A stretch of 64,000 nucleotides of DNA. Origin: UBA2336 sp964419145 (lineage in GTDB: Bacteria; Bacteroidota; Bacteroidia; Cytophagales; Cyclobacteriaceae). Within the stretch, counting starts at the first letter, position 1, and the number at the start of each line of letters is the position of its first letter. Below, piece after piece: positions 1-9,150 of this stretch. The translations under genes and the position numbers were made by a program. Location: contig CAYQOM010000006.1 in assembly GCA_964419145.1 (NCBI GenBank), positions 62,001 to 126,000 on the forward strand. Reading direction: 5' to 3'. The notes under the pieces are model-generated. The model did not search any database and was not told where the DNA came from. It saw nothing but the letters and a program-made list of their open reading frames with translations.

Positions 1-1082
1 ATTGCGCATCCCTTGGAGAATTTGAACAGGGGCGACCGGTTATTGAAAAACTAAAGGCTGAATTTCCAGCAACAAAAATACTACTCACTTTTTTTTCTCC
101 CTCAGGATACGAGGTGCGTAAAAATTACAGTCATGCTGACTATGTTTTCTATTTGCCGTGGGACACCCCCTCCAATGCCACAAGGTTTATTGCACTATGT
201 AAACCTGTATTGGCAATTTTCGTGAAGTATGAATTTTGGATTCATTATACAGATGCATTAAAAAGGCACCATATTCCTACGCTTTCAGTTTCGGCCATAT
301 TCCGACCAGATCAGATTTTCTTTAAGCCATATGGAAATTTCTATCGATCTGTACTGAAAAATTTTTCCTGGTTTTTCGTCCAGAATGATGAGTCCGTAAA
401 ACTGTTGAAATCTATTGGACTTGAAAATATAACCCGCGCAGGCGATACACGTTTCGACCGGGTAAACCAATTGGTAAAACAAACCGAACCCATTGTGATT
501 GCAGAAAATTTTAAAGGAACGCAAAAAGTGATGGTAATCGGCAGTTGTTGGCCTGAAGACCTTAAAGTTCTTATCCCCTTCATTAATGAGAACTATTTTC
601 ACTTGAAGTTTATACTTGCGCCACACGAGATCAGCGAAGATTTTATGAGTGAACTTGAAGGAGCGGTAACCGCCAAAACTATCCGATATTCACAAGCTAT
701 TGGCGAACTGGAAGATTATCACCTTCTGATTATTGATAATGTTGGCATGTTGGGTAGGCTTTATCGTTGTGGTGAATTCGCCTATGTGGGTGGTGCTTTC
801 GGCAAGGGATTACATAACATACTGGAGGCAGCGTGCTACGGTATCCCGGTATTTTTTGGAAATAAAAACTATCACAAATTTCAGGAAGCGGTAGACTTGA
901 TTAACCGGGGTGGCGCATTTGAAGTAGCCGACTACCGCGACATGAAGGCCAAATATGAAATGATTAATGTACCCCAAAATTTTTTACTCGCCTGCGAGGT
1001 AACGCGTCAATATGTTGAAGAGAATTTAGGTGCTACAGAAAAAATTATGCAATACTGCCGACCCATACTTTCAAACGCATGA
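1..1082 (+). CDS. waaA: 3-deoxy-D-manno-octulosonic acid transferase, 5' partial
   Basis: This enzyme transfers Kdo from CMP-Kdo to lipid A precursor at the inner membrane, an essential step of lipopolysaccharide core assembly. The open frame runs in from the left edge of the window without a start: residues CASLGEFEQGRP, read upstream of the first internal GTG at 114, match the conserved N-terminal GT30 motif, so the true start lies outside. Further family features are FSPSGYEVRKNY, the DTPSNATRF segment, and the C-terminal GGAFGKGLHNILEAACYGIPVFFG stretch that forms the CMP-Kdo binding site. The stop overlaps the rsgA start by four bases (ATGA), implying translational coupling. The identification is firm; about 100 N-terminal residues, including the membrane anchor, are missing from this window. 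Confidence 0.93.
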   Translation, partial: CASLGEFEQGRPVIEKLKAEFPATKILLTFFSPSGYEVRKNYSHADYVFYLPWDTPSNATRFIALCKPVLAIFVKYEFWIHYTDALKRHHIPTLSVSAIFRPDQIFFKPYGNFYRSVLKNFSWFFVQNDESVKLLKSIGLENITRAGDTRFDRVNQLVKQTEPIVIAENFKGTQKVMVIGSCWPEDLKVLIPFINENYFHLKFILAPHEISEDFMSELEGAVTAKTIRYSQAIGELEDYHLLIIDNVGMLGRLYRCGEFAYVGGAFGKGLHNILEAACYGIPVFFGNKNYHKFQEAVDLINRGGAFEVADYRDMKAKYEMINVPQNFLLACEVTRQYVEENLGATEKIMQYCRPILSNA

Positions 1083-1993
1083 AAGGCCTGGTTATGCGAT
1101 CAACTGGTTCGTGGTACGATGTGTACCTGGAAGATGGTCGGGTTATACCCTGCCGGACACGTGGTAAACTTCGACTGGAGGGTTACAAAGAATCTAACCC
1201 GATTGCCGTTGGCGATTACGTTGAACTGGATGACTTGCAGCACGAGGGAATCATTACCTCCATCCATGAACGAAAGAATCACATCCCCAGGCAATCCGTA
1301 AAAAAAACAGGACACTCCCATGTACTGGCTGCCAACATTGATCAGGCGGTTTTGGTGGTAACGATGATCCTTCCGCGAACGTCATCAGGTTTCATCGACC
1401 GGTTTTTGATTACAGCCGAAGCATACGATATTCCCCAAGCCATCATTTTTAATAAACAGGATTTACTGGATGAAGAAAGTGCAGCTTTGCAAGATCAATT
1501 GATGGACGTATATGAAAAAATTGGGGTAACGTGCCTGAAAATTTCAGCTTTGACAGATGATGTCCATGAAGTGCATACACTTTTGACCAATAAAACATCG
1601 TTAATCGCAGGGCACTCCGGGGTTGGCAAATCGACATTACTGAACAAACTATCACCCGATATTCAGCAATCAACCGGTGAACTTTCAGGTTTTTCCGATA
1701 AGGGTACCCATACCACCACCTTTGCCGAGATGTTCAGGCTTGACAAGCATACATTTGTAATTGACACACCCGGGATTAAAGAGTGGGGATTGGTGAATAT
1801 TTCACCTGAAGAACTCTCCGATCACTTTCCTGAAATGCGCGCGTTGCGATCAGAATGTAAATTCGGATATCGTTGCCTGCACGCCAACGAACCAAAGTGT
1901 GCCGTAAAAGAAGCGGTTGAAAGGGGTGAAGTGGCAGTGAGCCGGTATGTCAATTACCTGAGTATGCTTTCCGGTGAGGATAACCGCAAATGA
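1079..1993 (+). CDS. rsgA: Ribosome small-subunit-dependent GTPase A
   Basis: RsgA (YjeQ) is a GTPase that helps late maturation of the 30S ribosomal subunit. The 304-residue protein has the family's circularly permuted G motifs: NKQD (G4) at 125-128 comes before the P-loop GHSGVGKST at 178-186 and DTPG (G3) at 229-232. An N-terminal OB-fold precedes them and a C-terminal zinc site follows (Cys260, Cys266, His268, Cys274). Length is normal for the family. The start overlaps the end of waaA by four bases, so the two are probably co-translated. It ends one base before the convergent DUF3667 gene. Confidence 0.96.
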   Translation: MKGLVMRSTGSWYDVYLEDGRVIPCRTRGKLRLEGYKESNPIAVGDYVELDDLQHEGIITSIHERKNHIPRQSVKKTGHSHVLAANIDQAVLVVTMILPRTSSGFIDRFLITAEAYDIPQAIIFNKQDLLDEESAALQDQLMDVYEKIGVTCLKISALTDDVHEVHTLLTNKTSLIAGHSGVGKSTLLNKLSPDIQQSTGELSGFSDKGTHTTTFAEMFRLDKHTFVIDTPGIKEWGLVNISPEELSDHFPEMRALRSECKFGYRCLHANEPKCAVKEAVERGEVAVSRYVNYLSMLSGEDNRK

Positions 1994-1994
1994 T

Positions 1995-2819
1995 TCAGGT
2001 TGCCGCAAATGTAACCATGAACATAATGAAGCGGTAGAAATAAATGGTTACTACAACGGATGCAAAGACACTGAGTGCACTAAGTACATTCCAAAAAAAT
2101 CCTTTAACATAATAAAACCGCCTTACCGAAAGCACAATGTAGTATAGCATAAGGAGCAATATTCCAACAGGCAACACGAATTGAAAAGCAGGAAGTCCAA
2201 TCCACAGGTAAAAATTCAACACACCTACCCAAATACAAGTCATCAGCAATAGAAAAGAAAACAGGTATAGGGCATAAATAAAGTGATCAGCAAAAAATCG
2301 CTTATTGCGAGAGAAGATCAATGAAAGCAGCAACGCCATAACCGGTACATTCAACACCATCAATGATTTTGATAAATTCACCGTCTTGGCATCGAACGTA
2401 CGTGTATAATTCTCAAACGTCATTCTCCGTTGTTCTAGTCTGCTTTCAACCATCCTCGCAGCTAAAGGCCCGTATGTGGTATCGTGCCACCTGAGGTGAT
2501 CGTGCAGCGGAAGATTAAAGTCTGTAAGCGGGTTTACAATGAAATAAATAAGGTTTATAAGCAAAAACAATGAAAATGGCGCCATCCATCGCTTACGTCT
2601 TCCTTCAACAAAATCATGCGCCATAAGCCCTGGCGTGCTGAGCAAACGCCACAGGTTTTTGATAAAACTGTTTTCAAGAAAAAATGCTGCACCAAAAAAC
2701 TGAATAATAAAATACTTCAGCGTTCGCTCCTTCTGTTCAATAACTTTTTGTCCGCATGTGTGGCAGAAATTACCCTGTAACAGGGTGTTGCAATTCAGGC
2801 AGCGACCGGGATTTTCCAT
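1995..2819 (-). CDS. DUF3667 membrane protein with N-terminal zinc ribbon
   Basis: This 274-residue protein has an unknown role. It begins with a CxxC...CxxC zinc-ribbon-like segment (CLNC, then CHTCGQK) and a conserved ENSFIKNLWRLLSTPG region typical of DUF3667 proteins of Bacteroidota. About five hydrophobic segments follow from residue 85 to the end, so it is an inner-membrane protein. Its ATG shares one base with the stop of the glycosyltransferase upstream (TAATG), so the two are translationally coupled in a minus-strand run. The family match is recognised from the zinc ribbon and flanking motif; no biochemical function can be given. Confidence 0.8.
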   Translation of the reverse strand: MENPGRCLNCNTLLQGNFCHTCGQKVIEQKERTLKYFIIQFFGAAFFLENSFIKNLWRLLSTPGLMAHDFVEGRRKRWMAPFSLFLLINLIYFIVNPLTDFNLPLHDHLRWHDTTYGPLAARMVESRLEQRRMTFENYTRTFDAKTVNLSKSLMVLNVPVMALLLSLIFSRNKRFFADHFIYALYLFSFLLLMTCIWVGVLNFYLWIGLPAFQFVLPVGILLLMLYYIVLSVRRFYYVKGFFWNVLSALSVFASVVVTIYFYRFIMFMVTFAAT

Positions 2820-3685
2820 TAGTGGGTATATCGCTTACGCACGTTAGAAACCAAAAGTGCAGCATATTTAATTGCCAGCCAAATATTAAGCAGACGCAAG
2901 CTTAACTTTATTTCGTATTGGATTCTTTTCGTCAGCGCTTTCTTCTCTTCGCCTGTCCGGTTTAAATCAAGAATTTTTTTACAAACCCGATAAGTAGACT
3001 TAGCGTGTTGGTTAAAAAATTTCTCCTGCTTACTCCCTAAGCTATGTTTAACTATGCGTTTCTTTACCAACGGCTCTGGGGAATACATGTATTTGAATTG
3101 ACGTGAAGAGCGAATCCAAAAATCAAAATCCTCATACGCCAGCGTTTCGTCATAGCCACCCAGCGCATCCATTACCGATTTTCGGAACATGATTGTTGGC
3201 GGACAGATAAAATACCGTTTGATCACTTGCACATAAATATCTCCTTGAGGAATGCTGTGGTGTGGATACTTGTCGGAATGATGGTTTAGAAAAGAACCAC
3301 GCTCATCAATCAATTCCGCATCACAAAAATGCACCCCATAATCACCGCCTGCCTGTTTCAGGGCCTCCACCCCTTTTCTTATCCGATCGGACAACAACAC
3401 ATCATCGGCCGCAAGATCAATCAGGTATTCGCCTTTTGCCTGCGCCAATCCCCGATTAAACGCCCTGCAATTCCCTACATTTTCTTTCAGCAACAGCACT
3501 TCGAGTTGAGGATACTGAGTCTTGAGTTGGTTAATCGTTTCAGGACTACCATCGGTACTCGCATCATCCACAACAATTAGTTGAATCGGTGAATACGACT
3601 GGTTGATTACTGACTTTATCGCCTCTTGCAGGAAACGCTTCTGATTATAGCACAGGCAAATAACGGTAACCAAAGGCGCAGCCAT
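2819..3685 (-). CDS. Glycosyltransferase family 2
   Basis: A GT-A fold glycosyltransferase that would move a sugar from a nucleotide-sugar donor to a surface glycan. The 288-residue protein opens with VTVICLCYNQKRFLQEAIKS, followed by VVDDAST (donor base binding) and the metal-binding region YLIDLAADD near residue 95. A later GGYDETLAYEDFDFW segment matches the ED acceptor-side motif of family 2 enzymes. No transmembrane segment is obvious, so it is probably a cytoplasmic, membrane-associated enzyme. It lies between a FemAB-like acetyltransferase and the DUF3667 gene on the same strand with almost no gaps. Donor and acceptor cannot be predicted. Confidence 0.87.
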   Translation of the reverse strand: MAAPLVTVICLCYNQKRFLQEAIKSVINQSYSPIQLIVVDDASTDGSPETINQLKTQYPQLEVLLLKENVGNCRAFNRGLAQAKGEYLIDLAADDVLLSDRIRKGVEALKQAGGDYGVHFCDAELIDERGSFLNHHSDKYPHHSIPQGDIYVQVIKRYFICPPTIMFRKSVMDALGGYDETLAYEDFDFWIRSSRQFKYMYSPEPLVKKRIVKHSLGSKQEKFFNQHAKSTYRVCKKILDLNRTGEEKKALTKRIQYEIKLSLRLLNIWLAIKYAALLVSNVRKRYTH

Positions 3686-3687
3686 GT

Positions 3688-4629
3688 TTACGCCAGGTCT
3701 TTGGTAAAGGTAAGCTTAGCAGTGGGTTGTGCGCCCAGGCGCAGCTTAAAGTCGAGCAGCGAAAAGTTGGGTTGATTCTCCAACGCGGAAGTTCCCAAAT
3801 CCAACAACCGGATTCCTTGTTGCTGGCACCAACCATACATACCATCGATCAACATCACCACCGGGCTCCAGGCATCGTACCGTGAATGATGGGCTGAATA
3901 AAAGTTATACAAAATATCATCGGCAACACGAATGGCAATGCTCGCGGCTGCGCGTTCGTATCCTTTCATCACTTCAAAAAAAATAAACTGATCAGGAAAA
4001 ACTTCGACTGTACGTTCCATCATTACCTGTGTCATGGATAGCGAGTAACCCTTTTCTTTGCGTGCATTCAGAATAAATTGAAAAATTTCATCAACCGGAT
4101 TTACCGTGGCGGATGCAAATACAAATTCAGCCTCACGGGCTTGTTTCAATTTCCGAACCTCCCAATCGTCCATTTTTGTTTCGAGTGATTCCTGCGTAAC
4201 AGATATTACTGCACCGGCTTCAGCTGCCTGAATGCGGTAGCCCGCATTGCTCAGTAGTACGTGTAACAATTGCAGCTGATCCGGTTGATAATCCGTAGCT
4301 GGATTGGTGTACGTAACCGATGTAACTCCCGATGACGTTAACGAATCCTCAACAAAACCAATAAACCGAAATAACATTTCAGGAGGCAGTGAGGTACTCC
4401 AAACAAAAGAACCAAAGGATGCCTTAAGCGGGCTTACAGCAACCTGGCCATTGATATGAACATGAACGATTCCAACAATGGTTTTATGTTTTTGATTGAG
4501 GACATAAAAAGATCGCCATCCGGATTCGGCTTGCAATTTCAAATGTCGCTCATCGTGAAAGATATAGGTTTTAACGTCTGCGCGATAATCGGCAGCGGGA
4601 GGCTTATCCGTAAACAGAAAATCATTCAA
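3688..4629 (-). CDS. GNAT/FemAB-like acyltransferase-fold protein
   Basis: A 313-residue protein whose two-lobed pattern resembles FemAB-like/BioF2-type acetyltransferase-fold proteins. Visible pieces are an N-terminal lobe with YRADVKTYIFHDERH, and a second lobe with LNARKEKGYSLSMTQ, a FFEVMKGYERAAASIAIRVADD strand pair and a final YGWCQQQGIRLLDLGTSA segment, the pattern seen in proteins annotated as GNAT N-acetyltransferases next to polysaccharide genes. There is no signal peptide. It sits three bases upstream of a family 2 glycosyltransferase and overlaps the Mpo1-like gene by four bases, so it may modify an amino sugar or lipid-linked glycan. That role is inferred from context only. Confidence 0.65.
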   Translation of the reverse strand: MNDFLFTDKPPAADYRADVKTYIFHDERHLKLQAESGWRSFYVLNQKHKTIVGIVHVHINGQVAVSPLKASFGSFVWSTSLPPEMLFRFIGFVEDSLTSSGVTSVTYTNPATDYQPDQLQLLHVLLSNAGYRIQAAEAGAVISVTQESLETKMDDWEVRKLKQAREAEFVFASATVNPVDEIFQFILNARKEKGYSLSMTQVMMERTVEVFPDQFIFFEVMKGYERAAASIAIRVADDILYNFYSAHHSRYDAWSPVVMLIDGMYGWCQQQGIRLLDLGTSALENQPNFSLLDFKLRLGAQPTAKLTFTKDLA

Positions 4630-5102
4630 TACGGAATGCCAATTTTCTTGTAGACAAAATGCATCAGCCAGGCCGGACCAATCAACAAAAACTGGAGGTC
4701 TTTAAAAAAGGAAGGCTTTTTTCCCTCAACCTTATGTCCGTAAAACTGACCGATCCAAGCAAACACAAAAATGCCAAGGCACACCGCCCAAAGTGGGGCA
4801 ATATTTAGTTGTACGATATAGTTTACGCCAAATAAACAAAGCGCGGAGAACAGCATCATGCCCAAGCTTAACGGGATAGAAAGTGTTACGTAATACACGA
4901 TAGCCAACACCAACACTACCGTTGCCCAGTTGGCATACGGATTCGTACCTAAAAAATTCTGCACCACACCCGATGGAATGGAGGCCACTAATCCCACCAC
5001 GCTAAAAAAAATCAAAGGCACACAAATCCAATGAATCGCTTTGTTGGTTTCATTCTGGTGACTTTCACCATATTCTGAAAGCAGGGCATCAATTCTTCTC
5101 AT
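4626..5102 (-). CDS. Mpo1-like (DUF962) membrane protein
   Basis: A 158-residue multispanning protein of the DUF962 family, whose yeast member Mpo1 is an iron-dependent dioxygenase of 2-hydroxy fatty acid alpha-oxidation. The conserved start is visible: YGESHQNETNKAIHWICVPLIFF, with His and Asn positions shared with the family, and a second conserved patch around IGQFYGHKVEGKKPSFFKDLQFLLIGPAW near the end. Four hydrophobic stretches follow the first motif. The stop overlaps the next gene's start by four bases. Family assignment is good; whether the bacterial protein carries out the yeast reaction is unproven. Confidence 0.83.
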   Translation of the reverse strand: MRRIDALLSEYGESHQNETNKAIHWICVPLIFFSVVGLVASIPSGVVQNFLGTNPYANWATVVLVLAIVYYVTLSIPLSLGMMLFSALCLFGVNYIVQLNIAPLWAVCLGIFVFAWIGQFYGHKVEGKKPSFFKDLQFLLIGPAWLMHFVYKKIGIPY

Positions 5103-5154
5103 GGCATTTTGGAATTAGTGGTTGAAGTTAATCATCTGTTTACAATCCTCAAAT

Positions 5155-5667
5155 TTAGCTAAGCTTGGTTTTTACCCGTGCCCAGTCTTTAATCTGCCAA
5201 AACACTTTTCCGGTAGTCAGGTGGTTGCCTTTTATATCGTGAATTTTTACCTCACAGGGAATAATCACAGATTCCTGAGTTTGAAGTGGTTTAATAACCT
5301 GCTCTTCCAGCCACTCTTTTGAAATGGTGAACTCTGCCGTTGCATCCATTTTACCCTGGTAGTGATAATCCATTTCCAGGCGCTGCATAATAATCCGGTA
5401 CTTCTTCATATCCAGGCTGCTGAGCAAAAGAAAGCCGGTAGTAAACTCTGAAATGGTAGCCAACCCACAGGCATGCAATCCACGAATGTGATTGAAGTTG
5501 CTTCTTTTATAGGGCATCAAGGTTTTTAACCGATAATCTTCAACAGACAGTACCTTGAATCCATGTGGTTTATTGAACGGGATCATCCGTGCAAGCGACC
5601 AGTTAAGCAGGCTTAAATAAAACGCAGATGTTTTTGCTTTTTGGAGAATTTCTTCAGGGCTGAACAT
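5155..5667 (-). CDS. DUF4442 (hotdog-fold, thioesterase-like) protein
   Basis: A 170-residue single-domain protein that resembles DUF4442 hotdog-fold proteins, relatives of PaaI-type acyl-CoA thioesterases. The key segment is NFNHIRGLHACGLATISEFTTGFLL, which corresponds to the hotdog central helix with a His/Asn-containing active-site neighbourhood. The C-terminal half (EVKIHDIKGNHLTTGKVFWQIK) is the expected beta-strand run. A weak -7-like TATCTTTA lies on the minus strand at 5690-5697, just upstream of the ATG. The gene is separated by about 50 bases from the Mpo1-like gene downstream. The substrate is unknown. Confidence 0.7.
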   Translation of the reverse strand: MFSPEEILQKAKTSAFYLSLLNWSLARMIPFNKPHGFKVLSVEDYRLKTLMPYKRSNFNHIRGLHACGLATISEFTTGFLLLSSLDMKKYRIIMQRLEMDYHYQGKMDATAEFTISKEWLEEQVIKPLQTQESVIIPCEVKIHDIKGNHLTTGKVFWQIKDWARVKTKLS

Positions 5668-5803
5668 GGGTACAATTCTTTAGTTGAATTAAAGATAAAG
5701 CTTTTGAAACCGAAACCCGTGTATTCCGTTAGCAGAATTTAATACCGCTTCAGCCCACCTCAACCACCTTTTCTTAACTCATTTAATATTTCAATTCTCC
5801 ATC

Positions 5804-5884
5804 ATGAAAAAGCGATTTTCATTTGTTGATGTATTGATCATGATTCCCGCAATTGCTGCCTTGCTCTATGGGATTATAGGATAA
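5804..5884 (+). CDS. Possible 26-residue membrane peptide
   Basis: A very short frame from ATG at 5804 to TAA at 5884 encodes a peptide beginning MKKRFSFVDVL and continuing as an unbroken hydrophobic helix to the end. The basic N-terminus followed by about 18 hydrophobic residues is what a single-pass membrane microprotein would look like. It ends 16 bases before the saccharopine dehydrogenase-like gene on the same strand and could be its leader or coupled partner. There is no recognisable homology. Coding status is a judgement from composition and placement only. Confidence 0.35.
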   Translation: MKKRFSFVDVLIMIPAIAALLYGIIG

Positions 5885-5900
5885 GGCTGTATTTTGCAGG

Positions 5901-7025
5901 ATGATGAAAAAAATTATTGTACTGGGCGCAGGACTCGTTGGAAAAGCCATCGCCCTGGATCTTGCTCCCGCTTTCGAAGTTACTTCCGTAGACATTAATG
6001 ATGAGTCGCTGCAGGCCTTGCAGGCGCAAGGTGTAAAAACACAAAAAGCAGATTTGTCTGACCAGGCGTTGCTTGCGGAGTTGATAAAACCCTTTGACCT
6101 CGTTGTAGGTGCAGTGCCGGGTTTCATGGGCTATCAAACCGTAAAAACTGTTATTGAAGCCGGCAAAAACATGGTAGATATTTCATTTTTTCCGGAAGAT
6201 CCGTTTTTACTGGATGAACTGGCAAAAAAGAATAACGTAACCATTGTTACGGATTGTGGTGTGGCACCCGGCATGGGCAACATCATTTTAGGATATCATA
6301 ACAGCCGCATGAAAATTTCGCACTACGAGTGCCTGGTGGGCGGATTACCCGTTGTGCGTGAATGGCCGTACGAATATAAAGCGGTGTTTTCACCGATTGA
6401 TGTGATTGAAGAATATGTACGACCAGCACGTTACGTACAAAACGGAGACGTAGTTGTCAGAGAAGCCCTTTCCGATCCGGAGCTGATTCATTTCGATGGT
6501 GTGGGCACGTTGGAGTCGTGGAATTCAGATGGGTTGCGTTCCTTAATTAAAACCATGCCGAATATTCCGAACATGATTGAGAAGACATTACGCTATCCGG
6601 GGTGTATTGAATATTTGCGTGTGCTTCGCGAAACCGGCTTCTTCTCGTATGAGGAAATAGACGTAAAAGGAGTAAAAATCCGCCCAATTGACCTTACCGC
6701 GAAACTGCTCTTTCCAAAATGGAAGTTAAAGCCCGGAGAAGAAGAATTTACCGTTATGCGCATTCGCATTGCCGGAGAAGAAAAAGACAAACAAAAAACC
6801 TATCAATACAACCTTCTCGACCGCACTGAAAAATCAACGGGTACGCTTTCCATGGCGCGCACTACCGGGTATACGTGTACAGCGGCCGTTCACCTGGTTG
6901 CCCATGAAGCGTTCAACCGCAAGGGCATTTGCCCGCCTGAATACCTGGGCGAGGAAGAGGCGCATTTTCAATTTGTATTGAAGTACCTGAAAGAGAGAAA
7001 TGTTCACTACTCGGTAACGGAATAA
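5901..7025 (+). CDS. Saccharopine dehydrogenase family protein
   Basis: A 374-residue NAD(P)-dependent oxidoreductase of the saccharopine dehydrogenase family. The N-terminal Rossmann motif is clear (IIVLGAGLVGKAIALDLA, residues 4-21), followed by ADLSD and VVGAVPGFMG; the second, substrate domain begins near residue 130 with DCGVAPGMGNIILGYH. In this family such proteins act on lysine-derived or other amino-acid substrates; the exact reaction here is not readable. The ATG at 5901 is followed at once by another ATG at 5904; either is possible. Downstream, nhaC follows after a 64-base gap on the same strand. Confidence 0.88.
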   Translation: MMKKIIVLGAGLVGKAIALDLAPAFEVTSVDINDESLQALQAQGVKTQKADLSDQALLAELIKPFDLVVGAVPGFMGYQTVKTVIEAGKNMVDISFFPEDPFLLDELAKKNNVTIVTDCGVAPGMGNIILGYHNSRMKISHYECLVGGLPVVREWPYEYKAVFSPIDVIEEYVRPARYVQNGDVVVREALSDPELIHFDGVGTLESWNSDGLRSLIKTMPNIPNMIEKTLRYPGCIEYLRVLRETGFFSYEEIDVKGVKIRPIDLTAKLLFPKWKLKPGEEEFTVMRIRIAGEEKDKQKTYQYNLLDRTEKSTGTLSMARTTGYTCTAAVHLVAHEAFNRKGICPPEYLGEEEAHFQFVLKYLKERNVHYSVTE

Positions 7026-7089
7026 ACCCAAATCCTTCATTTTCAGGGAAAGCTGAAATTTCTATCTTGCCCTCTTGAACCCGAACGGC

Positions 7090-8547
7090 ATGACAGAAAA
7101 AAAACAGGCTACACTGCTTCAGGCGCTTATCCCCATTCTGGCACTCATTGCCCTTCTTTTCCTAAATGTGATAGTGTTCGGCTCGGATGCGATTGGTGGC
7201 GCCAATCAAATTGTGTTGTTGCTGGCGGCCGGAGTGGCCGGATTAGTTGCGTGGCAGTTGGGCTATACGTATGAAGAAATCAACGACAGCATTGTGCGGA
7301 GCATCAGCTCGGCCATGGCGGCCATCATCATCTTACTCACCATCGGTTCACTTTCGGGCACCTGGCTGCTCAGCGGCATTGTGCCGGCCATGATTTACTA
7401 CGGACTAAAAATTTTAAACCCAACCATATTTCTTTTTGCGGCTGCCACCGTATGTGCTATTGTTTCTGTAGCCACTGGCAGTTCGTGGTCAACCATTGCC
7501 ACAGTAGGCATTGCACTTTTGGGTATCGGTCAGGCGCTTGATTTACCCGAAGGTGTAGTAGCAGGAGCCATTATATCGGGTGCATACTTTGGTGATAAGA
7601 TGTCGCCTTTATCAGACACGACAAACCTGGCACCGGCCATGGCCGGCACCGATTTGTTTACGCACATACGGTACATGGCGTACACCACGGTTCCATCACT
7701 TATTATCACATTGATCATCTTTTTGGTGTGGGGATTTACCTTCGATACGGCAGCAACACAAACCGATTCCAACGAAGTACTGGTTGCCCTGGAGTCGGCT
7801 TTTAACCTCACCCCCTGGTTATTTGTAGTCCCCGCTCTGGTTATCTTCATGATTATCAAACGCGTGCCGGCAGCTCCAGCCTTGTTGGTGGGTGCGTTGT
7901 TAGGCGGACTGTTCGCTGTAATTTTTCAGCCGAACGTGGTTAACCAGGTTTCGGGCATTGAAGGTGATTACATCAAATCATCTTTTGTTGCTGTCATGAA
8001 TGCACTGTCGACAACCATTCATGTGCAAACAGATAATGCGGAAATTAATGACCTGCTTACCGGCAAAGGGATGTACGGTATGTTAAATACAGTGTGGCTG
8101 ATTATCTGTGCCATGATTTTTGGGGGGGTAATGGAGTCATGCGGCTTGCTTAAACGCATTGCCGATGAAATTATTCGCTTCGCAAAGTCAACAGGTTCAT
8201 TGGTTACATCTACGGCTGCAACCTGTTTATTCTTCAATGTTACTGCATCCGATCAATACATGGCCATTGCTGTACCCGGTCGCATGTATGCGGATACGTA
8301 CCGGAAGCGCGGCTTGAAACCCGAAGTGTTAAGCCGAACGCTGGAAGATTCCGGAACGGTTACTTCAGTGCTGGTTCCGTGGAATACGTGTGGGGCAACG
8401 CAATCGGGTGTGTTGGGCATTGCCACGGCTGCTTACGCCCCGTATACATTTTTTTGCATCATCAGTCCGCTGATGACGATTTTATTTGCGTACTTGAATA
8501 TTAAGATCAGGAGACTGGATGACGAGCCCGAAAAACCCGCTGCATAA
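7090..8547 (+). CDS. nhaC: NhaC-type Na+/H+ antiporter
   Basis: A 485-residue inner-membrane antiporter exchanging sodium for protons. It has at least eleven hydrophobic segments and family motifs such as ATGSSWSTIATVGIALLGIG, GAIISGAYFGDKMSPLSDTTNLAPAMAG and the SGTVTSVLVPWNTCGATQSGVLG stretch near the C-terminus, which line the ion path. The frame is open to a TTG at 7075, but the ATG at 7090 is the better start. A TATCTTGC, close to the Bacteroidota -7 consensus, lies about 30 bases upstream. The end overlaps the following exonuclease gene by 29 bases in another frame, so the two are probably co-transcribed. Confidence 0.9.
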   Translation: MTEKKQATLLQALIPILALIALLFLNVIVFGSDAIGGANQIVLLLAAGVAGLVAWQLGYTYEEINDSIVRSISSAMAAIIILLTIGSLSGTWLLSGIVPAMIYYGLKILNPTIFLFAAATVCAIVSVATGSSWSTIATVGIALLGIGQALDLPEGVVAGAIISGAYFGDKMSPLSDTTNLAPAMAGTDLFTHIRYMAYTTVPSLIITLIIFLVWGFTFDTAATQTDSNEVLVALESAFNLTPWLFVVPALVIFMIIKRVPAAPALLVGALLGGLFAVIFQPNVVNQVSGIEGDYIKSSFVAVMNALSTTIHVQTDNAEINDLLTGKGMYGMLNTVWLIICAMIFGGVMESCGLLKRIADEIIRFAKSTGSLVTSTAATCLFFNVTASDQYMAIAVPGRMYADTYRKRGLKPEVLSRTLEDSGTVTSVLVPWNTCGATQSGVLGIATAAYAPYTFFCIISPLMTILFAYLNIKIRRLDDEPEKPAA

Positions 8548-9115
8548 TGGTACGGTAACGATCTCACATGAAGAGATCAGCACCCTGCCACTGAAGGCAT
8601 TCAAGGGCAAGATCATTCTCCTTCAGGAAGAAGCGAAACTGGCCAAAGCGTTTGATGAAATTAAAGAGCACGAAGCCATTGGTTTTGATACCGAAACCCG
8701 CCCGAGTTTCAAGAAGGGCGTAATCCATAAAGTATCACTTCTACAAATTGCTATCCCCGAAAAGGTATTTCTGGTTCGATTAAATCAAACCGGCATGGCC
8801 AGCCCCATTGTTGACTTTCTGGAAAATGATGTGGTTCAAAAAGCCGGCATCGGTATTCGCGATGACATCAAAGCCCTGAACCGACTTGCCCGTTTTCAAC
8901 CGGGAGGATTTACCGAACTTTCCGCCCTTGCGCGGCAGGCCGGTTTACAGGTGGAAAGTGTGAAAAAACTGGCAGCACTTTTATTGGGCTTTCGTATTTC
9001 AAAAGCAGCACAGACATCGAACTGGGAAGCAGCCACACTAACCAAAAAACAACTGGAGTATGCCGCCACGGATGCCTGGGTGTGTTTGGAGATTTATAGA
9101 AAACTGCGGGCCTAA
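8519..9115 (+). CDS. 3'-5' exonuclease domain protein (RNase D-like)
   Basis: A 198-residue DEDDy-family 3'-5' exonuclease, similar to stand-alone RNase D or WRN-type exonuclease domains. Catalytic motifs are visible: FDTETRPSF (Exo I, Asp and Glu), GIGIRDDIKAL (Exo II) and YAATDAWVCLEIYRKL (Exo III with Tyr and Asp). There is no HRDC domain, so it is shorter than true RNase D (about 370 residues). It starts inside nhaC, overlapping it by 29 bases. The likely role is RNA or DNA 3'-end trimming; specificity is unknown. Confidence 0.9.
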   Translation: MTSPKNPLHNGTVTISHEEISTLPLKAFKGKIILLQEEAKLAKAFDEIKEHEAIGFDTETRPSFKKGVIHKVSLLQIAIPEKVFLVRLNQTGMASPIVDFLENDVVQKAGIGIRDDIKALNRLARFQPGGFTELSALARQAGLQVESVKKLAALLLGFRISKAAQTSNWEAATLTKKQLEYAATDAWVCLEIYRKLRA

Positions 9116-9150
9116 TTTTTTCCTGCAAAGCTTCTTAATGATCACAAGGC

